This document shows positions 49,133 through 60,823 of a stretch of 64,000 bases of DNA, one piece after another. The position numbers and the translations under genes are program-made. Source of the DNA: Hymenochaete sp. R1 (taxonomy: Eukaryota > Basidiomycota > Agaricomycetes > Hymenochaetales > Hymenochaetaceae). The notes under the pieces are model-generated. The model saw nothing but the letters and a program-made list of their open reading frames with translations. It was not told the DNA's origin and ran no database searches. The first letter of the stretch is position 1. Each line of letters starts with the position of its first letter. The stretch is taken from contig JAFREE010000002.1 of assembly GCA_019400425.1 (NCBI GenBank), positions 124,001 through 188,000 of the forward strand, written 5' to 3'.

Positions 49133-52062
49133 GCTGATGTGTTCAGGTATTCACAAAGTAAAGGATAGTGGTGGTTTAGGGGAAAGAGATGATAGGATGC
49201 GATACAAATGGTCAAGTCAAGGCTCAGGCTTAAACTCTGGCTGGATGGCGCCAGTGACGAAGTTAGGCGATTCTGGAGTTCCAAAGCACGCTGCTGACAT
49301 CATAGGTACACTTTCGGTGAGTTCCGTATTATATAATCGACTATGTTCCCACTCTAAATAATAAATTAAACTTGTCTTGCGTTCTTCAATCACACCAATC
49401 ACTTCGACAAGGCTCCCTACCAGTACTCCATTTCCATCTCAGTCATTCCTTTCCGCTACAGTCGCGGTCTCAGCACATCTTTCTTTTACGGCAATAGCAA
49501 CTCATTGCAGTGATTCCAGGTAAAATCATTGAAATAAACACGAGCGCGTACATGCGCCTGATGCACGAGGTCCCAGAGTTCTAACGAAGTGGGAAATGCT
49601 CAAAACGAAGAAAAAAAGTGAAGGGGACGGACAAATTCGTGCGTCGATGTCCTTGTCTAGACCGCCCCTAGAATCCTGGAGGTGAATAGCGCGAAAAGGG
49701 TGTGTTACTTTGTGCTCACTCAAAGTCGAAGTGATTCACAAGCTTTTAGAGGGTCGGACCCGGTGACCATGGATTGAAGCTATTCGGGGAAAACGCAGGG
49801 CTACTACCAGAGCACTTGGACAGTGCAGGGAAACTCCAGAAGGACTCACAGTGTCCTATCGTACTGTAAATTTATCCGGATTGACAAAGTTTGTGGCCCT
49901 GCACTCTTACCCTCCCCTCCCACTCCCTCGGTCGTTGTTAGCGTTTGGACCCGATCTACCACTTCGGTAGGTTTAGATGTTCAATAGAAGGTCCCCTTCG
50001 AGGCTCGAGCCTGCTTTCGTATCAAATGAGAGGACCGAAAGAAGCACAAAAGAAGCAGCTTCGCTGATGTTTTCCACTCAATCATTGACGTATTCACGAA
50101 CGGACCCCCTCGAGGCCGTAAGCGACAAATGTAAATGTACGCTTCTATTCGCCCACTCCAGCCACTCCGCCCGCCCGCTGGACATAAAGGTATCTGATCG
50201 CCCGACTTGCCCGACCAACGGTGATTCCTACAGCTGCACGAGTCCGAGACGGTGTATTTGTATGTGTATCCTGTTCCGCGTTCCTTTGGCAACACAGCGG
50301 TACATGTATGTTTACATAAGGACTTGAGTACATGTACATGATCGATCAGATCAGACCAGCGGGATTAGAGTGCTGCGATTAGCGATAATGCATTGCCCCT
50401 GTGCCCCTGTGGTGGTGTGGACTCCGATGTCAGTTTGCACGACGGGAAGCTGCTTGTTTGTGTGACAACTTGACTCGGAATGCGTGAGAGTCCAGAAGCG
50501 TATTTGGGAAACACAGGGCGTAAGGCATAGCCACGTTGTCGCGAGTTTTGAGGGTCGGTGGTCAGATGATTTGAGAAAGTCGCAGGAGTATGCGAGAATA
50601 TAGACAGACAGTGATTAATATTATTTTATTTGAGCGAGCAGATAGTTGTTAAAGCTACACATGTTGGATCTCTTCTTGGTGGAAATCTGGAGATGTGGGG
50701 GATGGATTCTGATTGGAAGGTGCAGACTAGTAGGGTCGTAGTGCGAGCAAGGGAAGGAGAATTACGATTTTGATTGAGCTGAGATTGGCTGGCAAAGAAG
50801 AGGATAAAGGTGGCAGAGTCGATATGATTATGATATGATATCGGGAGTCGGAGGAGATAAGTCTGACGGGTAGAACGCTTATGTCATGAAACTGCTCTAA
50901 AAACGCTCCCGTTGCCAGGGCGCGCCTCGGACCGACCGACTCCGAAGGCCTGAGGAGTTTGCCGTTCCGTCTTCTGTCGATCGGCCGTCGATCAGTTCTC
51001 AATCAAGAATTATCTTTGGACTCGACGTTCAAGTTGTTGTGTAAAAAGGACACGTTCTGAGAAGCTTCTGACGAAGCTGAGTGACGACAGTGAGGCTGGA
51101 AATGAAATATGATTTGTATTTTTCTAAGAGGGAAAGTGAAGATGAATAAAAGTGGATATTAGTCGACTCGAGAGTTTCATTAAAATATTTTATATTATGT
51201 TGTTTGTATTCAAGCAGCAGCCTCCTCGCTTACCGCCTCCCTCAGGCTCCCTCTTCACTCCTCTCCCTAGCCGTCTTCGCTCACTTTTCTCTTCTCCTCC
51301 ACCATCATCTCCTCCGTCCGTCGTCACAATCTCCGACAAAACTCTCCGCCGCTCTCCTGGAGTTTCTCTCTCACACACGACCACCTCAAGTAACTTTGGT
51401 ACTTATCCGTTCAATTCTTCCGTCGCTCTCTCCTAACCCCACCTTCGTCTCATTCACTCCCACAGCGCAATCATCCTCCATCCACGTACACGCTTGTCAA
51501 CGAAGCGACGACAGTCCATCTAAAACGCCTGTATAGTTTTTCCACACGCCGGTGAACGAGGCGCGCAGTAGGTCCGTGCTACCGTCTTTTGCGCGTGTCC
51601 GTGTCCACCTGAAACGCGAGGAACGTCTGAGTCCAGCGGTGCTACTCAGTCTTATTTGTACGTCCCTCTCAACGTCTTCCCTCTCCCTCTCCTTTTTCCC
51701 TTTTCCCCTCTCCCTTTCTTGACCTTGTCCCAACCTCGACGCATTTTGCTCCTTCCCGAATACGTCGTTACCTCAGACGTGATTAACAGTTTTGCTCACT
51801 GGTTATACTTCTTTCCAGTCTAAGCGTCTGTTTATATATTGGCATTATAATATTCGCCGACTTTCTCAATCACGCACGGCTGCTAATTGGACCGAGGGAT
51901 TGCGCTGGAGTGGGAATTGACGTCTTCGAAATAAAATCTGCGCTAGTTCGCAAGTCAAGTGCGTTTCATCTTCACACATACCCGACCTAGCCGCATCTAA
52001 AACCATTCACGTTTCCTCTATATCTATCATCAGAGTCGGCCTAACATAGTTGACCGTCTTAT
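49133..52062. other. Long intergenic region between divergent IST2 and the 1400-residue gene
   Basis: About 2.9 kb without a recognisable gene. It holds small palindromes (CATGTACATG at 50331-50340 and neighbouring GATCGATC/AGATCAG) and long C/T-rich tracts at about 51220-51330 and 51660-51730, probably the promoter or a 5' leader of the downstream gene. No RNA gene found. Confidence 0.4.
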
Positions 52063-55000
52063 ATGGCATTTTTCGGTTCGGCCTCGTACGAGCGCAATTT
52101 GAAGCGCTCGTACTCGACCGACCGCCTTCGTCCTGCTCGCCCAGCTGGTGCGCGAGCGCCGCCCAAGTCCCAATCACCCATAGCTGTCTCGGATGTAGAT
52201 GAACTCGGTTTTGTCGTCGATAGCCAACCAGGTCCCTCCACTTCTTCGCCAAGTTCTGCGCCCGCCGGCCAGGCACGCGCCGATCACGCTGCTCTCATAT
52301 CTTCCTCCCCTCGGAAGCCCTCTGCATCCGCTTCCCTCAATTCGTCATCACTAAATCCGTCCTCATCTAATGGCGCCGGGCCATCGATGGCCTCAGTTGC
52401 TTCAAGCTCGAAAGATACCAGTCGACAAGGTTCTTTGCTAGTCAGTCCAACAGGCTCGAGCCGACGTAGGGCGCCTGACAGCCCAGGTTCCAGTCTCAAG
52501 GTACCGGACGACGGATCCATAAACGCGAACACGAAAAGAGTAGACCCGGTCGCTCGCGCGCGGTCCTCGCCAGATTTAAAGGAGCAGCCTCATCGCAACC
52601 GCACGAAATCGGGGTCTTCTCGGGACGGGGTGAAGGATAAGGAAAAGGGCGCTTTAAGTTTGGGGACGCAGGAACCTTTAACGAGACATTCGAGTACGAC
52701 GAGCGTAACTGGCCGGCCGCTGCGCGGTCCACGCCCGCTCATTAGACCACCATCGTCGAGGGGCACAGGTACAGGTGCTCATGCTCACACTCTTTCGTCC
52801 GGATCTGCAGCTCCATCAACTCAAACAACGTTCACATCAGCGGCAGCCCCACCGAGATCGCTTCCACTTTCGCCTGCAGATATCATTCAATCTTCAGAAG
52901 TACCGTCCCGACTTCGCAATGCATCGCCATCCCCGTCTCCATCGCCTACCCCCGCTTCTTCCAGCCGGCATGACGACAGCCCAACCGGAACCCTCCAATC
53001 ACCATCGACAACGAACGCTGCAAACCCGAAAAGCGAAAAGAGAGTGCCGCCGACAAGCGGACATGCTTCTGATAGTTCATACGGATCTCCACTGTCTGAG
53101 CTCGGTGTCGTCGGAGGGTTTAACGTCAAGCGCCTCCTCGCACGCCCTGCGGGCGGTTCAAACACGACTGGGAGCGGAGTTCGTTCTGACCCAGAAATGG
53201 ACTATGGGAGCGTGAACAGCAGTCTGCAAGTTGGTAGCGCGAACAACCGTCGTCAGCTGAGGGTTAGCACGTCCCCGATCCCACCACAACCCTCGCCGTC
53301 GGTGTACTCGGTGAGCAGTGCTCTTGAACAACAGCAACAACAACACTCTCCCTTGAAAGCGAGCTCGTTGACGAAGCGTTCGGCAGCGATGTCTGAACCG
53401 GAGCCCTCAGAGCCATCATATGGGAGCCTTGGGCGGGCTCGCGGTCTCGAATGGGGACACATCCTATCTAAGAACAAGGCACATACTTCCGCCGTGAATC
53501 ACGTCCGCGAGCAAAGTCACTCGTTCTCGCTTAGCTCACCGTCAGAGGGCACTTCGTACCAGTATCAAATGGCTATAGGTCGGGAGCGGGAGCGGAACCC
53601 ACACAAGGGCTCCTTGGGGAATCGACCGATCATCCAACTTACGACGAGTGCTGTGAAGCGCCTTTCAGCTCTTGGGATGCGCGAGACGGACCGATCGCAG
53701 TCGACGAGTTCTGCCCCGTTGACGTATACGACACGCTCCTCGCAAAACCAGAATCAGGCACTAAAGTCGGAATCGGTAAGCAAATCTGATAATAATGGGA
53801 ACGTGAGCTCGGAAAGTCGGACGAGGCCTCCACGGGCAGCAAAACCTTCGAAAGCAGATGAGGGGGCAACGGTTGCGCCGAGGGCGGATTCGCCGCCGCC
53901 GAAGGGGTTGACGCCGTCGGAGCTTATCATGCATCAGTACAAGCAACAGGAACGGAGACGGCGGGAGCTGGAAAAGGGTGCGACGAGGGATGTGGAGCAG
54001 CCTGAGAAGGTGTTGAAGCAGCGGAGCGAGTCGTCTGGTGGCATCCGGGAACGGACCAAAGGCAAGGGCGACAAAGAAAAGGCGAAGAAGTCTGCGCAAG
54101 CTGTCGGTGAAAGTGATGAGCTCAATGTCGATGATGCAGGAGAGAACGCTGGGGCATACTACTCCGTGCTTGGAGATTCGAGAGTCGTCGCAATAGGAAA
54201 CGTACGGGACAGCGCCTTCGGCCTCTTCGAACGCGAGAACGCTGCCCAAAAGGCGCGTGCGACAGAGCGTGCGGTCGTCGCTGAGATGAACGCTGTACCG
54301 TCCTCAAGCATGGACCTTACGTTCTCCCTTCCTGGTGACAACGGCGAGGGCCAACAGAAGTCGATTCGCAGGAAGTTGTCGAAGAAGATGTCAGGGAAGT
54401 TCAAGAAGGATGGAGGTGCTGTAGCGGGAGCCGGAGCGAGTGAAGATGGAGGTGTACTTTCGGGATCAGACGAGCCGTCTTATGCGTGGGGTCGGCCGAG
54501 TGTATCAGCGACGACAACTTCCGCGCCTCCTACGAAGAAGTCGGATGTGGAAAAAGTACAGATGCTATCGAGGCCGGCGAAGATGTCGTTGGACAGTTAT
54601 GTCGCAGTCCCAGACTTATCGGGGCGGTCGACGTCGATACCGTCCGCTGCGAATGGTCTAGCGAAGCATGGTCCACCGATGAAAATCTTCGACCGATCTG
54701 CGAGCGAGTCTGCTGCGTCGAGGCTTCTCGTTCCAAAAGATGGTGGAATGAATGGGGACAGGGATAAGGTGGATAAAGGCAAGCTCTGGGGATTCGTGAA
54801 GCGGATAAGCTCGAACACGTTGAAGGACAAGTACAAGCGCTCGTCAGCGGAGATTGTACCGCCCGTCCCTGCCCTTCCTCGCGATCTCACGCTGGAGATC
54901 GAGAGGGAGAAAGTGCCTGCCTTGGGTGCAACAGAGGATAAAAAGTCCAGTAAATCTCGGCCCCCGCATCTTCGGAGACCGTCCACGGCTCCGGTCTTAT

Positions 55001-56265
55001 CATCTGAAGGGGGCGGTGGAAGTGGACTGGGAGAAGGGCGTTTCGCAGTGATGCGGAAGAAACCATCGTTGGCGCAGATCCTCCAGGAGCCGCGGTCGTC
55101 TTCGCCTTCAAGTGACGATAACGGCTCGTCTTTCAAGTTCAAGATGGATAACAACTCGTCGACGTCCTCCGTCAACGATGCTGCAGGCGGCGGTAAGTCT
55201 ACGAACAAATCTCCGATCGTGCAGCATATCTTGCCGCCTGAGACGTTACTCATGCTTGAGGAATTTGATGCTCGGTTTCCCGAGACGGGCTCTGGTACGA
55301 ACGGTAAAGAGACGGATGCGGTAGTTAAGAAAGCGTCGAACTGCAGTTTGTTCTACGGGTTCTCTGCATCCGGTTCTGGTGCCGGTGAAGACGAATCGGG
55401 CCATCAAGCGCTCCCTGCTCCGCCTCGTCGAGCGGCAGCTGCAACCCCAGCGTCGTCCCGCTCCGAGTCCCCGACCATCCCTACGTTTTCTGCTGACAAC
55501 GCCATCAACACGTTCGGGTTCAACAACGGACGCGGTCGCTCCAATACGGGTATGACCAGTTTCACTGGCGGGGACTTTGGGACACGGCGGATCTCTGCGC
55601 TGCCGCCTGGCCCCGCATCCGACCCACCGCCGACACCTCCTTCTACTTCTTCTGGCCCGCCACCTCGACCACCTCGGAGCGCACGCCGCGACACGGCAGG
55701 AGGCGCTTCCTCAACTATCCTTTCCTCTCGCTCTTCACAATATTCCAACTCGGCCACCCCATCGTATTCAAAGACGACCTTCGACCCGCGCGCGTCGATC
55801 GGTGCTGCCAGCCAAGCCTCCACATGTCGTCCAGACTTCTCGGCCTCCTTCCGCACCTCTCACTCCGCCTCTCCTCACTCCGGGTCTGGCTCAGGATCAG
55901 GATCAGGCTCAGGATCTGGTTCAGTCTCCGTCTCGGGTGACATCCCCTCCCCACCACCCGAACTCCTCGATAACACCAACACCCTCTCCCCCATCTCTGC
56001 CTCCGACTCCGTTAGCAGCGCCATCACCTTCCGGGACCTCTCTCTTCCCGCCTTTTCGTATGCCGGCGCGGGTGAGACAGCAAAGGGAGAAAAGAAGGCG
56101 CTCTTGAGCGAGAAGGAAAAGGTAGATAAGTGGAATGATTTGTTGGACCGGAGCGAGAGGGCTGGGGGAACCTTGCACGTGGGCGTTGGTGGGTTGCTTT
56201 CGGACCAGATTAGGGAGTCAGCGTTGGAGCCTATTAGGGACTCGTTTGTGTTCTCGGAGTTTTAG
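52063..56265 (+). CDS. Large intronless, mostly disordered hypothetical protein
   Basis: Single open frame of 1400 residues without introns, unlike most neighbours. No catalytic domain recognised. Composition is dominated by Ser, Pro, Gly, Thr and Arg/Lys. Short more ordered or conserved-looking segments include MAFFGSASYERNLKRSYSTD at the start, DVDELGFVVD, SPLSELGVVGGFNVKRLLAR, a charged helix (ELIMHQYKQQERRRRELEKG), SIRRKLSKKMSGKFKKDGG, LWGFVKRISSNTLKDKYKRS and the C-terminal KVDKWNDLLDRSERAGGTLH with SDQIRESALEPIRDSFVF. A (Ser-Gly)n run encoded at about 55881-55931 and polyproline stretches (PPPTPPS, PPPRPPRS) could be SH3 ligands. The basic clusters suggest membrane or nuclear association. 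A cell-polarity or signalling scaffold is a guess only. Confidence 0.8.
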   Translation: MAFFGSASYERNLKRSYSTDRLRPARPAGARAPPKSQSPIAVSDVDELGFVVDSQPGPSTSSPSSAPAGQARADHAALISSSPRKPSASASLNSSSLNPSSSNGAGPSMASVASSSKDTSRQGSLLVSPTGSSRRRAPDSPGSSLKVPDDGSINANTKRVDPVARARSSPDLKEQPHRNRTKSGSSRDGVKDKEKGALSLGTQEPLTRHSSTTSVTGRPLRGPRPLIRPPSSRGTGTGAHAHTLSSGSAAPSTQTTFTSAAAPPRSLPLSPADIIQSSEVPSRLRNASPSPSPSPTPASSSRHDDSPTGTLQSPSTTNAANPKSEKRVPPTSGHASDSSYGSPLSELGVVGGFNVKRLLARPAGGSNTTGSGVRSDPEMDYGSVNSSLQVGSANNRRQLRVSTSPIPPQPSPSVYSVSSALEQQQQQHSPLKASSLTKRSAAMSEPEPSEPSYGSLGRARGLEWGHILSKNKAHTSAVNHVREQSHSFSLSSPSEGTSYQYQMAIGRERERNPHKGSLGNRPIIQLTTSAVKRLSALGMRETDRSQSTSSAPLTYTTRSSQNQNQALKSESVSKSDNNGNVSSESRTRPPRAAKPSKADEGATVAPRADSPPPKGLTPSELIMHQYKQQERRRRELEKGATRDVEQPEKVLKQRSESSGGIRERTKGKGDKEKAKKSAQAVGESDELNVDDAGENAGAYYSVLGDSRVVAIGNVRDSAFGLFERENAAQKARATERAVVAEMNAVPSSSMDLTFSLPGDNGEGQQKSIRRKLSKKMSGKFKKDGGAVAGAGASEDGGVLSGSDEPSYAWGRPSVSATTTSAPPTKKSDVEKVQMLSRPAKMSLDSYVAVPDLSGRSTSIPSAANGLAKHGPPMKIFDRSASESAASRLLVPKDGGMNGDRDKVDKGKLWGFVKRISSNTLKDKYKRSSAEIVPPVPALPRDLTLEIEREKVPALGATEDKKSSKSRPPHLRRPSTAPVLSSEGGGGSGLGEGRFAVMRKKPSLAQILQEPRSSSPSSDDNGSSFKFKMDNNSSTSSVNDAAGGGKSTNKSPIVQHILPPETLLMLEEFDARFPETGSGTNGKETDAVVKKASNCSLFYGFSASGSGAGEDESGHQALPAPPRRAAAATPASSRSESPTIPTFSADNAINTFGFNNGRGRSNTGMTSFTGGDFGTRRISALPPGPASDPPPTPPSTSSGPPPRPPRSARRDTAGGASSTILSSRSSQYSNSATPSYSKTTFDPRASIGAASQASTCRPDFSASFRTSHSASPHSGSGSGSGSGSGSGSVSVSGDIPSPPPELLDNTNTLSPISASDSVSSAITFRDLSLPAFSYAGAGETAKGEKKALLSEKEKVDKWNDLLDRSERAGGTLHVGVGGLLSDQIRESALEPIRDSFVFSEF

Positions 56266-57534
56266 ACTTTGTTGGATCGGTTAGTGGGGTTGTATGGTTG
56301 TTGGAGGGGTTCACTCGAAGTGTTTTCCCGAGCTCTTTTCTTTTCCTTTTTTTCGTTTCGCATGTGTTGCTGTGTTTCTGGAGGATAGTTATTTTGAGAT
56401 ATGTTGGTATATCTGTGGTGGTCAATTTCTATTTCCTTTTTTCTGCTCTGCTTTCCAATCCCCGCTCGCCTTTAAGTGCACTTGTGATCATTCTTTCCCT
56501 CCTCTTTTCTGTTCTGCTTGCACGCTCCTCCTTTTTTTCATTTTGCGCACTTCTATCTGCAAGTAATTCTGCCAACACGTCACTCCTTGTTCCAAAACAA
56601 TATAAAAATTGAACACCCTTCGATTTCCATTGCAGATTTTCATTCGCATTCATCATAACGACTAGCATGTTTCTCAGTGCATTGCGCACGCTTTGTTCTT
56701 CTTTTTCCTCTTTTCTGCATCATACTGCGCTATCCTGCAACACGCACGCTCGCTTTTTTGTGTCCCTTTCCCTCCCCCATCTCGCATCTACGTAAACTGG
56801 ATCTCTTTTTCTTACTCTGTTCACTCTCACCCCCCCTCCTTCTTTCTCCGAATTGGGACTTTTGCAAACTCTTGCTCGCACATACTTCTCGTGCCCGATT
56901 GTCCATTGTCCGGTTGTATACTACTTATTACTTATCGTCATCTCCCTCCATTTTCAGACTTTGGATCTCTATTTTCACCCTCCTGTCCAATTGTGTTCAT
57001 TTGTCTCTTTTTCTCCGCTTCTTTTTCCGTGGAGGTGTTTGACCTTTGTGTTTATATAGTACAACTGAGCTTTGATACCGGAGGGATGCATTGAATCATG
57101 CCCTTCCTTTTCCTTCCCCCCCTTTTTTTTTTCTTTCATCCTCTTAATCTAATGTTTACCTGTTTGTTCTTGCAGTCTTTGTGCGCGTATCTTTCTAGAG
57201 CAATAATCAATTTGAGTTACCTTCATTTCGAAGCACTAACGGAAATTGATCTTCAGACGGAGGCACACCTTTGTCCTCCAGTACGACCAGTTGACCGACT
57301 CAGAGAAGTGAATCAACAATTTGTCTTTCGTTCAATGGTAACCCGTCCGTTCATGAGAACAGAGGCTTATAAGTAGTACACTGAGGTCTGTTGTTTTGAC
57401 TTGTCCTTACTTCAATCACTCGCGACTTCCGACAGGGGGTCGAAGAGTACATGCGTTATGATTGTGGTAGCAGCGGTCAGAGGTAGGGATTGCACATGCA
57501 TGGGACATAAGATAACAACAAAAGAAAGACCCCT
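56266..57534. other. Pyrimidine-rich region between convergent genes
   Basis: 3' flank of the 1400-residue gene. The plus strand is strongly C/T-rich over about 900 bp (56300-57200), with only short ORFs that mirror that bias. No gene supported. Confidence 0.4.
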
Positions 57535-58160
57535 TTAGATAGTCGAAGGGAACATCATCTATCCAGATAGTCAGCATACGTTCATAATATCTTGAATGGG
57601 AGGAAATGACTCACAATGCGACAGGAGGCACCAAAGGCGTGTGGAGGGATGTTGCTCCGAAATTTCGATTTTACGACGCCAGAGTTACCATGCGAGCGAG
57701 TGACACGACTACACGAGCAGCACAAAGTTCCGATATTGTCAGCAAAAGCAACATGAGAGGAGAAAAGACGAATTAGACTTACCCCCAGATAACCCGAACG
57801 TTTGAGCCGTTGATCTTGCGCTTCGCTCGGTAGACGTACGCTACGCGCTTTCCGAGGTAGTACTGCGCATCCTCCTTGTTTCCAACGCCCTCGATCTGAA
57901 CGAGAGAAGTGTTCGGTCTGGTGTTGCGCTTCCCGCGTTTGTGACCGAGGATGCGGCCTTTTGAGTACAATCTGTTGGAAGGTCCATAGTCAGCGTCTGT
58001 TGGCTCTCGTGTTGTTGATTAATGATTCTGCAGCGCGCGCGTGTCTCTTGCCGTGCATCCACCGACTTTGACCCCAACCCAACACCAACTCAATCCTCAA
58101 GCAAACTTCACCCAGTCGACCGCAATTTTTGGACAAAGTTACACACCTTGTAGAACCCAT
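57535..58160 (-). CDS. RPL33: 60S ribosomal protein eL33 (Rpl33/RPL35A)
   Basis: Large-subunit ribosomal protein. Four exons (58147-58160, 57783-57971, 57615-57708, 57535-57558) give 106 residues, against about 107 in yeast. It reads [84 protein letters not shown] and RIMMFPSTI, all family landmarks in order. Exon 1 is 14 nt and exon 4 is 24 nt. The last intron is 56 nt with a TGCTGAC branch-like sequence before its TAG acceptor. Intron 1 is about 175 nt, longer than usual for this genome. It is divergent from the ornithine acetyltransferase gene with about 700 bp between. Confidence 0.96.
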
Positions 58161-58863
58161 ATTTTTTCTGCGAGGCAACAGTCAGTCAAGAAATGCACTT
58201 TTTCCCCTCTACCGAAAACGTACCTTCTGTCTTGAAGATGTCGAACGCCGGCCGTGAACGCTTCTTTGATAACTTCCAGGGTGCGAGCGCGGAGCGGTCA
58301 GTCTTGGTGCTATAAACTGGCTTCCAAACTGGGCAGATCGCACTCACGGTGTCTGTCACGTGATCTAACTAGCTCCTATTTTCAATATTTTATTCATTCT
58401 CGATCTTTTTCTTCGTCTGGAACTTGGTTCGCAATTCAACCAGGATCATTCAATACGACGGCGGGTTGGAAGGCTACGTTCTTTCGCTCCATATAATTTG
58501 TTACCGTGTAGGTTGGATAGCGAACACCCAGAGGAATGCAAATGGGGGGCATGGGAATTACTTTCCGAAACTTCTCCGCATCGCCCTTAGCGAAAAAGCG
58601 CGCCGGCTTCTCTGCCTTTTCTTCTTCAAGCAGCGATGCAGTCAAAATTGGGCTGCACTCGTGTCGCCGACACCTCTGAACGGTGCATCGAGTAACGGAG
58701 CGCTGCCAGAGTGACTCTTTCTGGCCTAGTTTACTTCTCGCCTGTACTTTATAACTCGTCCGTGCAGGTTGGGCTCCGCAGGAAATACATCCACTTCTTT
58801 TCCGTCCGATCCTGAGTCATTCTTCGGTATCTCGTCTCGCTCAGTTGTCGCTGATAAACTACT
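58161..58863. promoter_or_regulatory. Divergent RPL33-ARG7 intergenic region
   Basis: Contains a TCACGTGA palindrome at 58356-58363 and a perfect Gcn4/Cpc1-type element TGAGTCA at 58813-58819, about 45 bp before the ARG7 ATG, plus a partial TGACTC near 58713. These are motif matches only. Confidence 0.45.
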
Positions 58864-60519
58864 ATGTTGTCGACTAGAGTTGCGCGATGGCGCTCGAAGA
58901 TAGCATATGGCATCTCGGCGTTCTCGTCGACAAGTCGTCCAGCGTCATCATCTGAGGGGTTGACGTTTCAAATGCGGCCTATCCCTCCAAAGGCGCACCT
59001 TCATCGGCCCATCCCTGTGGAGAACTTCCCTCGAGGCTATCTACTAGGCGGGTCCCATGTTGGCATCAAGAAGCGTGCAGGCGTCCTCGACTTGGCCCTC
59101 ATCACTCTGGACCCTTCTCGAAAAGAGCCAGCTGCAGCGGCGGGCGTCTTTACTCGTAACGCCTCGGCTGCCGCCCCCGTGAGCGTCTGCATCGAAGTCC
59201 TCGAAAAGACGGGAGGCAAGGTCCGATCTATTGTCGTCAATAGCGGCTGTGCAAACGCTGTTACTGGAGCGCAAGGGCTGAAGGATGCGTGGAGCATGGT
59301 TCAATCTACTGATAAGGTCGTGTCGGGCGGACTTCAGCATGACGGTTCAGAAAGCTTAGTGATGAGCACGGGCGTCATCGGTCAGACGTTGCCAATTGAC
59401 AAAGTCATCAAAGGCATCGAAGCTTTCTCTACAACGACCGCGAACCCAGATGAAGCGTCGAGCGCTTTGGGTCGAACCTTTGCTCACTGGGAACGGGTCG
59501 CCCAAGCGTTCATGACTACAGACACGTTTCCCAAACTTCGAGCACGAGTTTTCAAGGTCGGCGACCACACGTACCGTATTGGTGGTATGTCTAAGGGTGC
59601 TGGGATGATCCACCCCGACATGGGTCCTCCGAACGCACTGCCTGCGAAGAAGGAACTTCACGCGACCCTCCTTTCCCTTATCCTTACGGACGCTCCGGTC
59701 ACTACTCGTGCTCTGCAAGAAGCTCTAACATATGCTGGCGACCGTTCGTTCAACTCTATCTCTGTCGATGGTGACATGAGTACGAATGACACGGTTCTGG
59801 TTCTGGCAAATGGTGCTGCATCAGGCCAGATGATCGATGTTGGAAGCCCTGGGTTTGAAGCGTTCCAGGATGCATTGACTGCGTTTGCGGCGGAGCTGGC
59901 TCAGCTTGTCGTTCGCGACGGGGAAGGAGCCACGAAGTTTGTAACTGTGACAGTAGACGTGAGTCCCCAAGAGCCATTTGCTCTGAATTCGGACTCTGGC
60001 TAATATATACTACGTAGGGCGCAGCAACATACGCAGATGCCCATGTCGTTGCTTCGCGAGTCTCCACTTCCGCGTTGGTAAAAACAGCCATGTACGGCGA
60101 AGATGCGAAGTAAGACCTCATGCTTACTTTTCTGCCTCCTAAAGAACATTCGTCTGACAAAATTCATAGCTGGGGACGTATCCTTGCCGCCGCGGGCTCC
60201 CTCCCTCCCTCTTCCCTCTCTAAACCCCTCGATCCCACCAAGATCTCCGTGTCTCTCGTCCCAACAGACGACGCCCCGCCTCTACCCTTACTCGTACAAG
60301 GCGAGCCTGTGAAAGTGGACGAAGCTCGTGCCAAAACCATTCTAGAGAATGAAGACATCGAGGTTCGTGTCGAGCTTGGTTTAGGAAAGGAACAGGCCCG
60401 GTATTGGACGTGCGATTTCAGCTATGTAAGTCAAGTGATTCGTTGCAGGTCTGAGAGATCGATTAAACATCTTCTTTTCGTAGGAGTACGTTCGTATCAA
60501 CGGTGATTATCGTAGCTGA
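58864..60519 (+). CDS. ARG7: Mitochondrial ornithine acetyltransferase / ArgJ
   Basis: Bifunctional glutamate N-acetyltransferase/ornithine acetyltransferase of the acetyl-cycle of arginine synthesis, matrix-localised. Four exons (58864-59958, 60018-60109, 60170-60425, 60484-60519) give 492 residues. The first 40 residues are Arg/Ser-rich without acidic residues, as in a presequence. ArgJ landmarks: GYLLGGSHVGIKK, AAGVFTRNASAAAPV, VVNSGCANAVTGAQG, MSTGVIGQTLPIDKV, GMSKGAGMIHPDMGPP, the self-cleavage site region HATLL (nucleophilic Thr, which becomes the N-terminus of the beta chain), SFNSISVDGDMSTNDTV, and C-terminal NWGRILAAAG and YVRINGDYRS. The precursor is expected to self-cleave into two chains. 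Between the GAGMIHP motif and the cleavage Thr there is a longer loop than in bacteria, as in other filamentous fungi. Confidence 0.95.
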
Positions 60520-60823
60520 AGATGTTATATATGTGTACTGCCGTTGCCATCGCATTATAGGAAATCTATATTTTCAACTTACAATGGTCATTTTTCTTCC
60601 CTATCGCAATTGCATCGGTATCCAGGGTATCATGAACGAGTCAAACGTTAAGAAAACACATATTTTGTGCCTAATATTTATTGTAATCGTTGAGCGAAGG
60701 TGATCCAGATGAATAAAGGCGAGTTAGAATGTTCCAAAAACAACTATACGGTATTGCAGTTTCAGAGATTATAGTAGAATAAAAAAAGCGAAAACTAAAT
60801 CCACGAGAACTATGCCAATCACC
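60520..60823. other. Convergent 3' regions
   Basis: A/T-rich sequence between the ARG7 and lysine-rich protein gene ends. No coding signal. Confidence 0.4.

Noticed and set aside
53934..55856. Large reverse-strand ORFs under the 1400-residue gene
   Set aside because: Complementary shadows of a low-complexity open frame, without start context or motifs.
55881..55931. Short tandem GGATCA/GGCTCA-like repeat considered as a mobile or CRISPR-like repeat
   Set aside because: In-frame Ser-Gly coding microsatellite; no spacers or flanking element.
57972..58146. Possible snoRNA in the long first intron of RPL33
   Set aside because: No C/D boxes (TGATGA with CTGA) or H/ACA boxes could be found.
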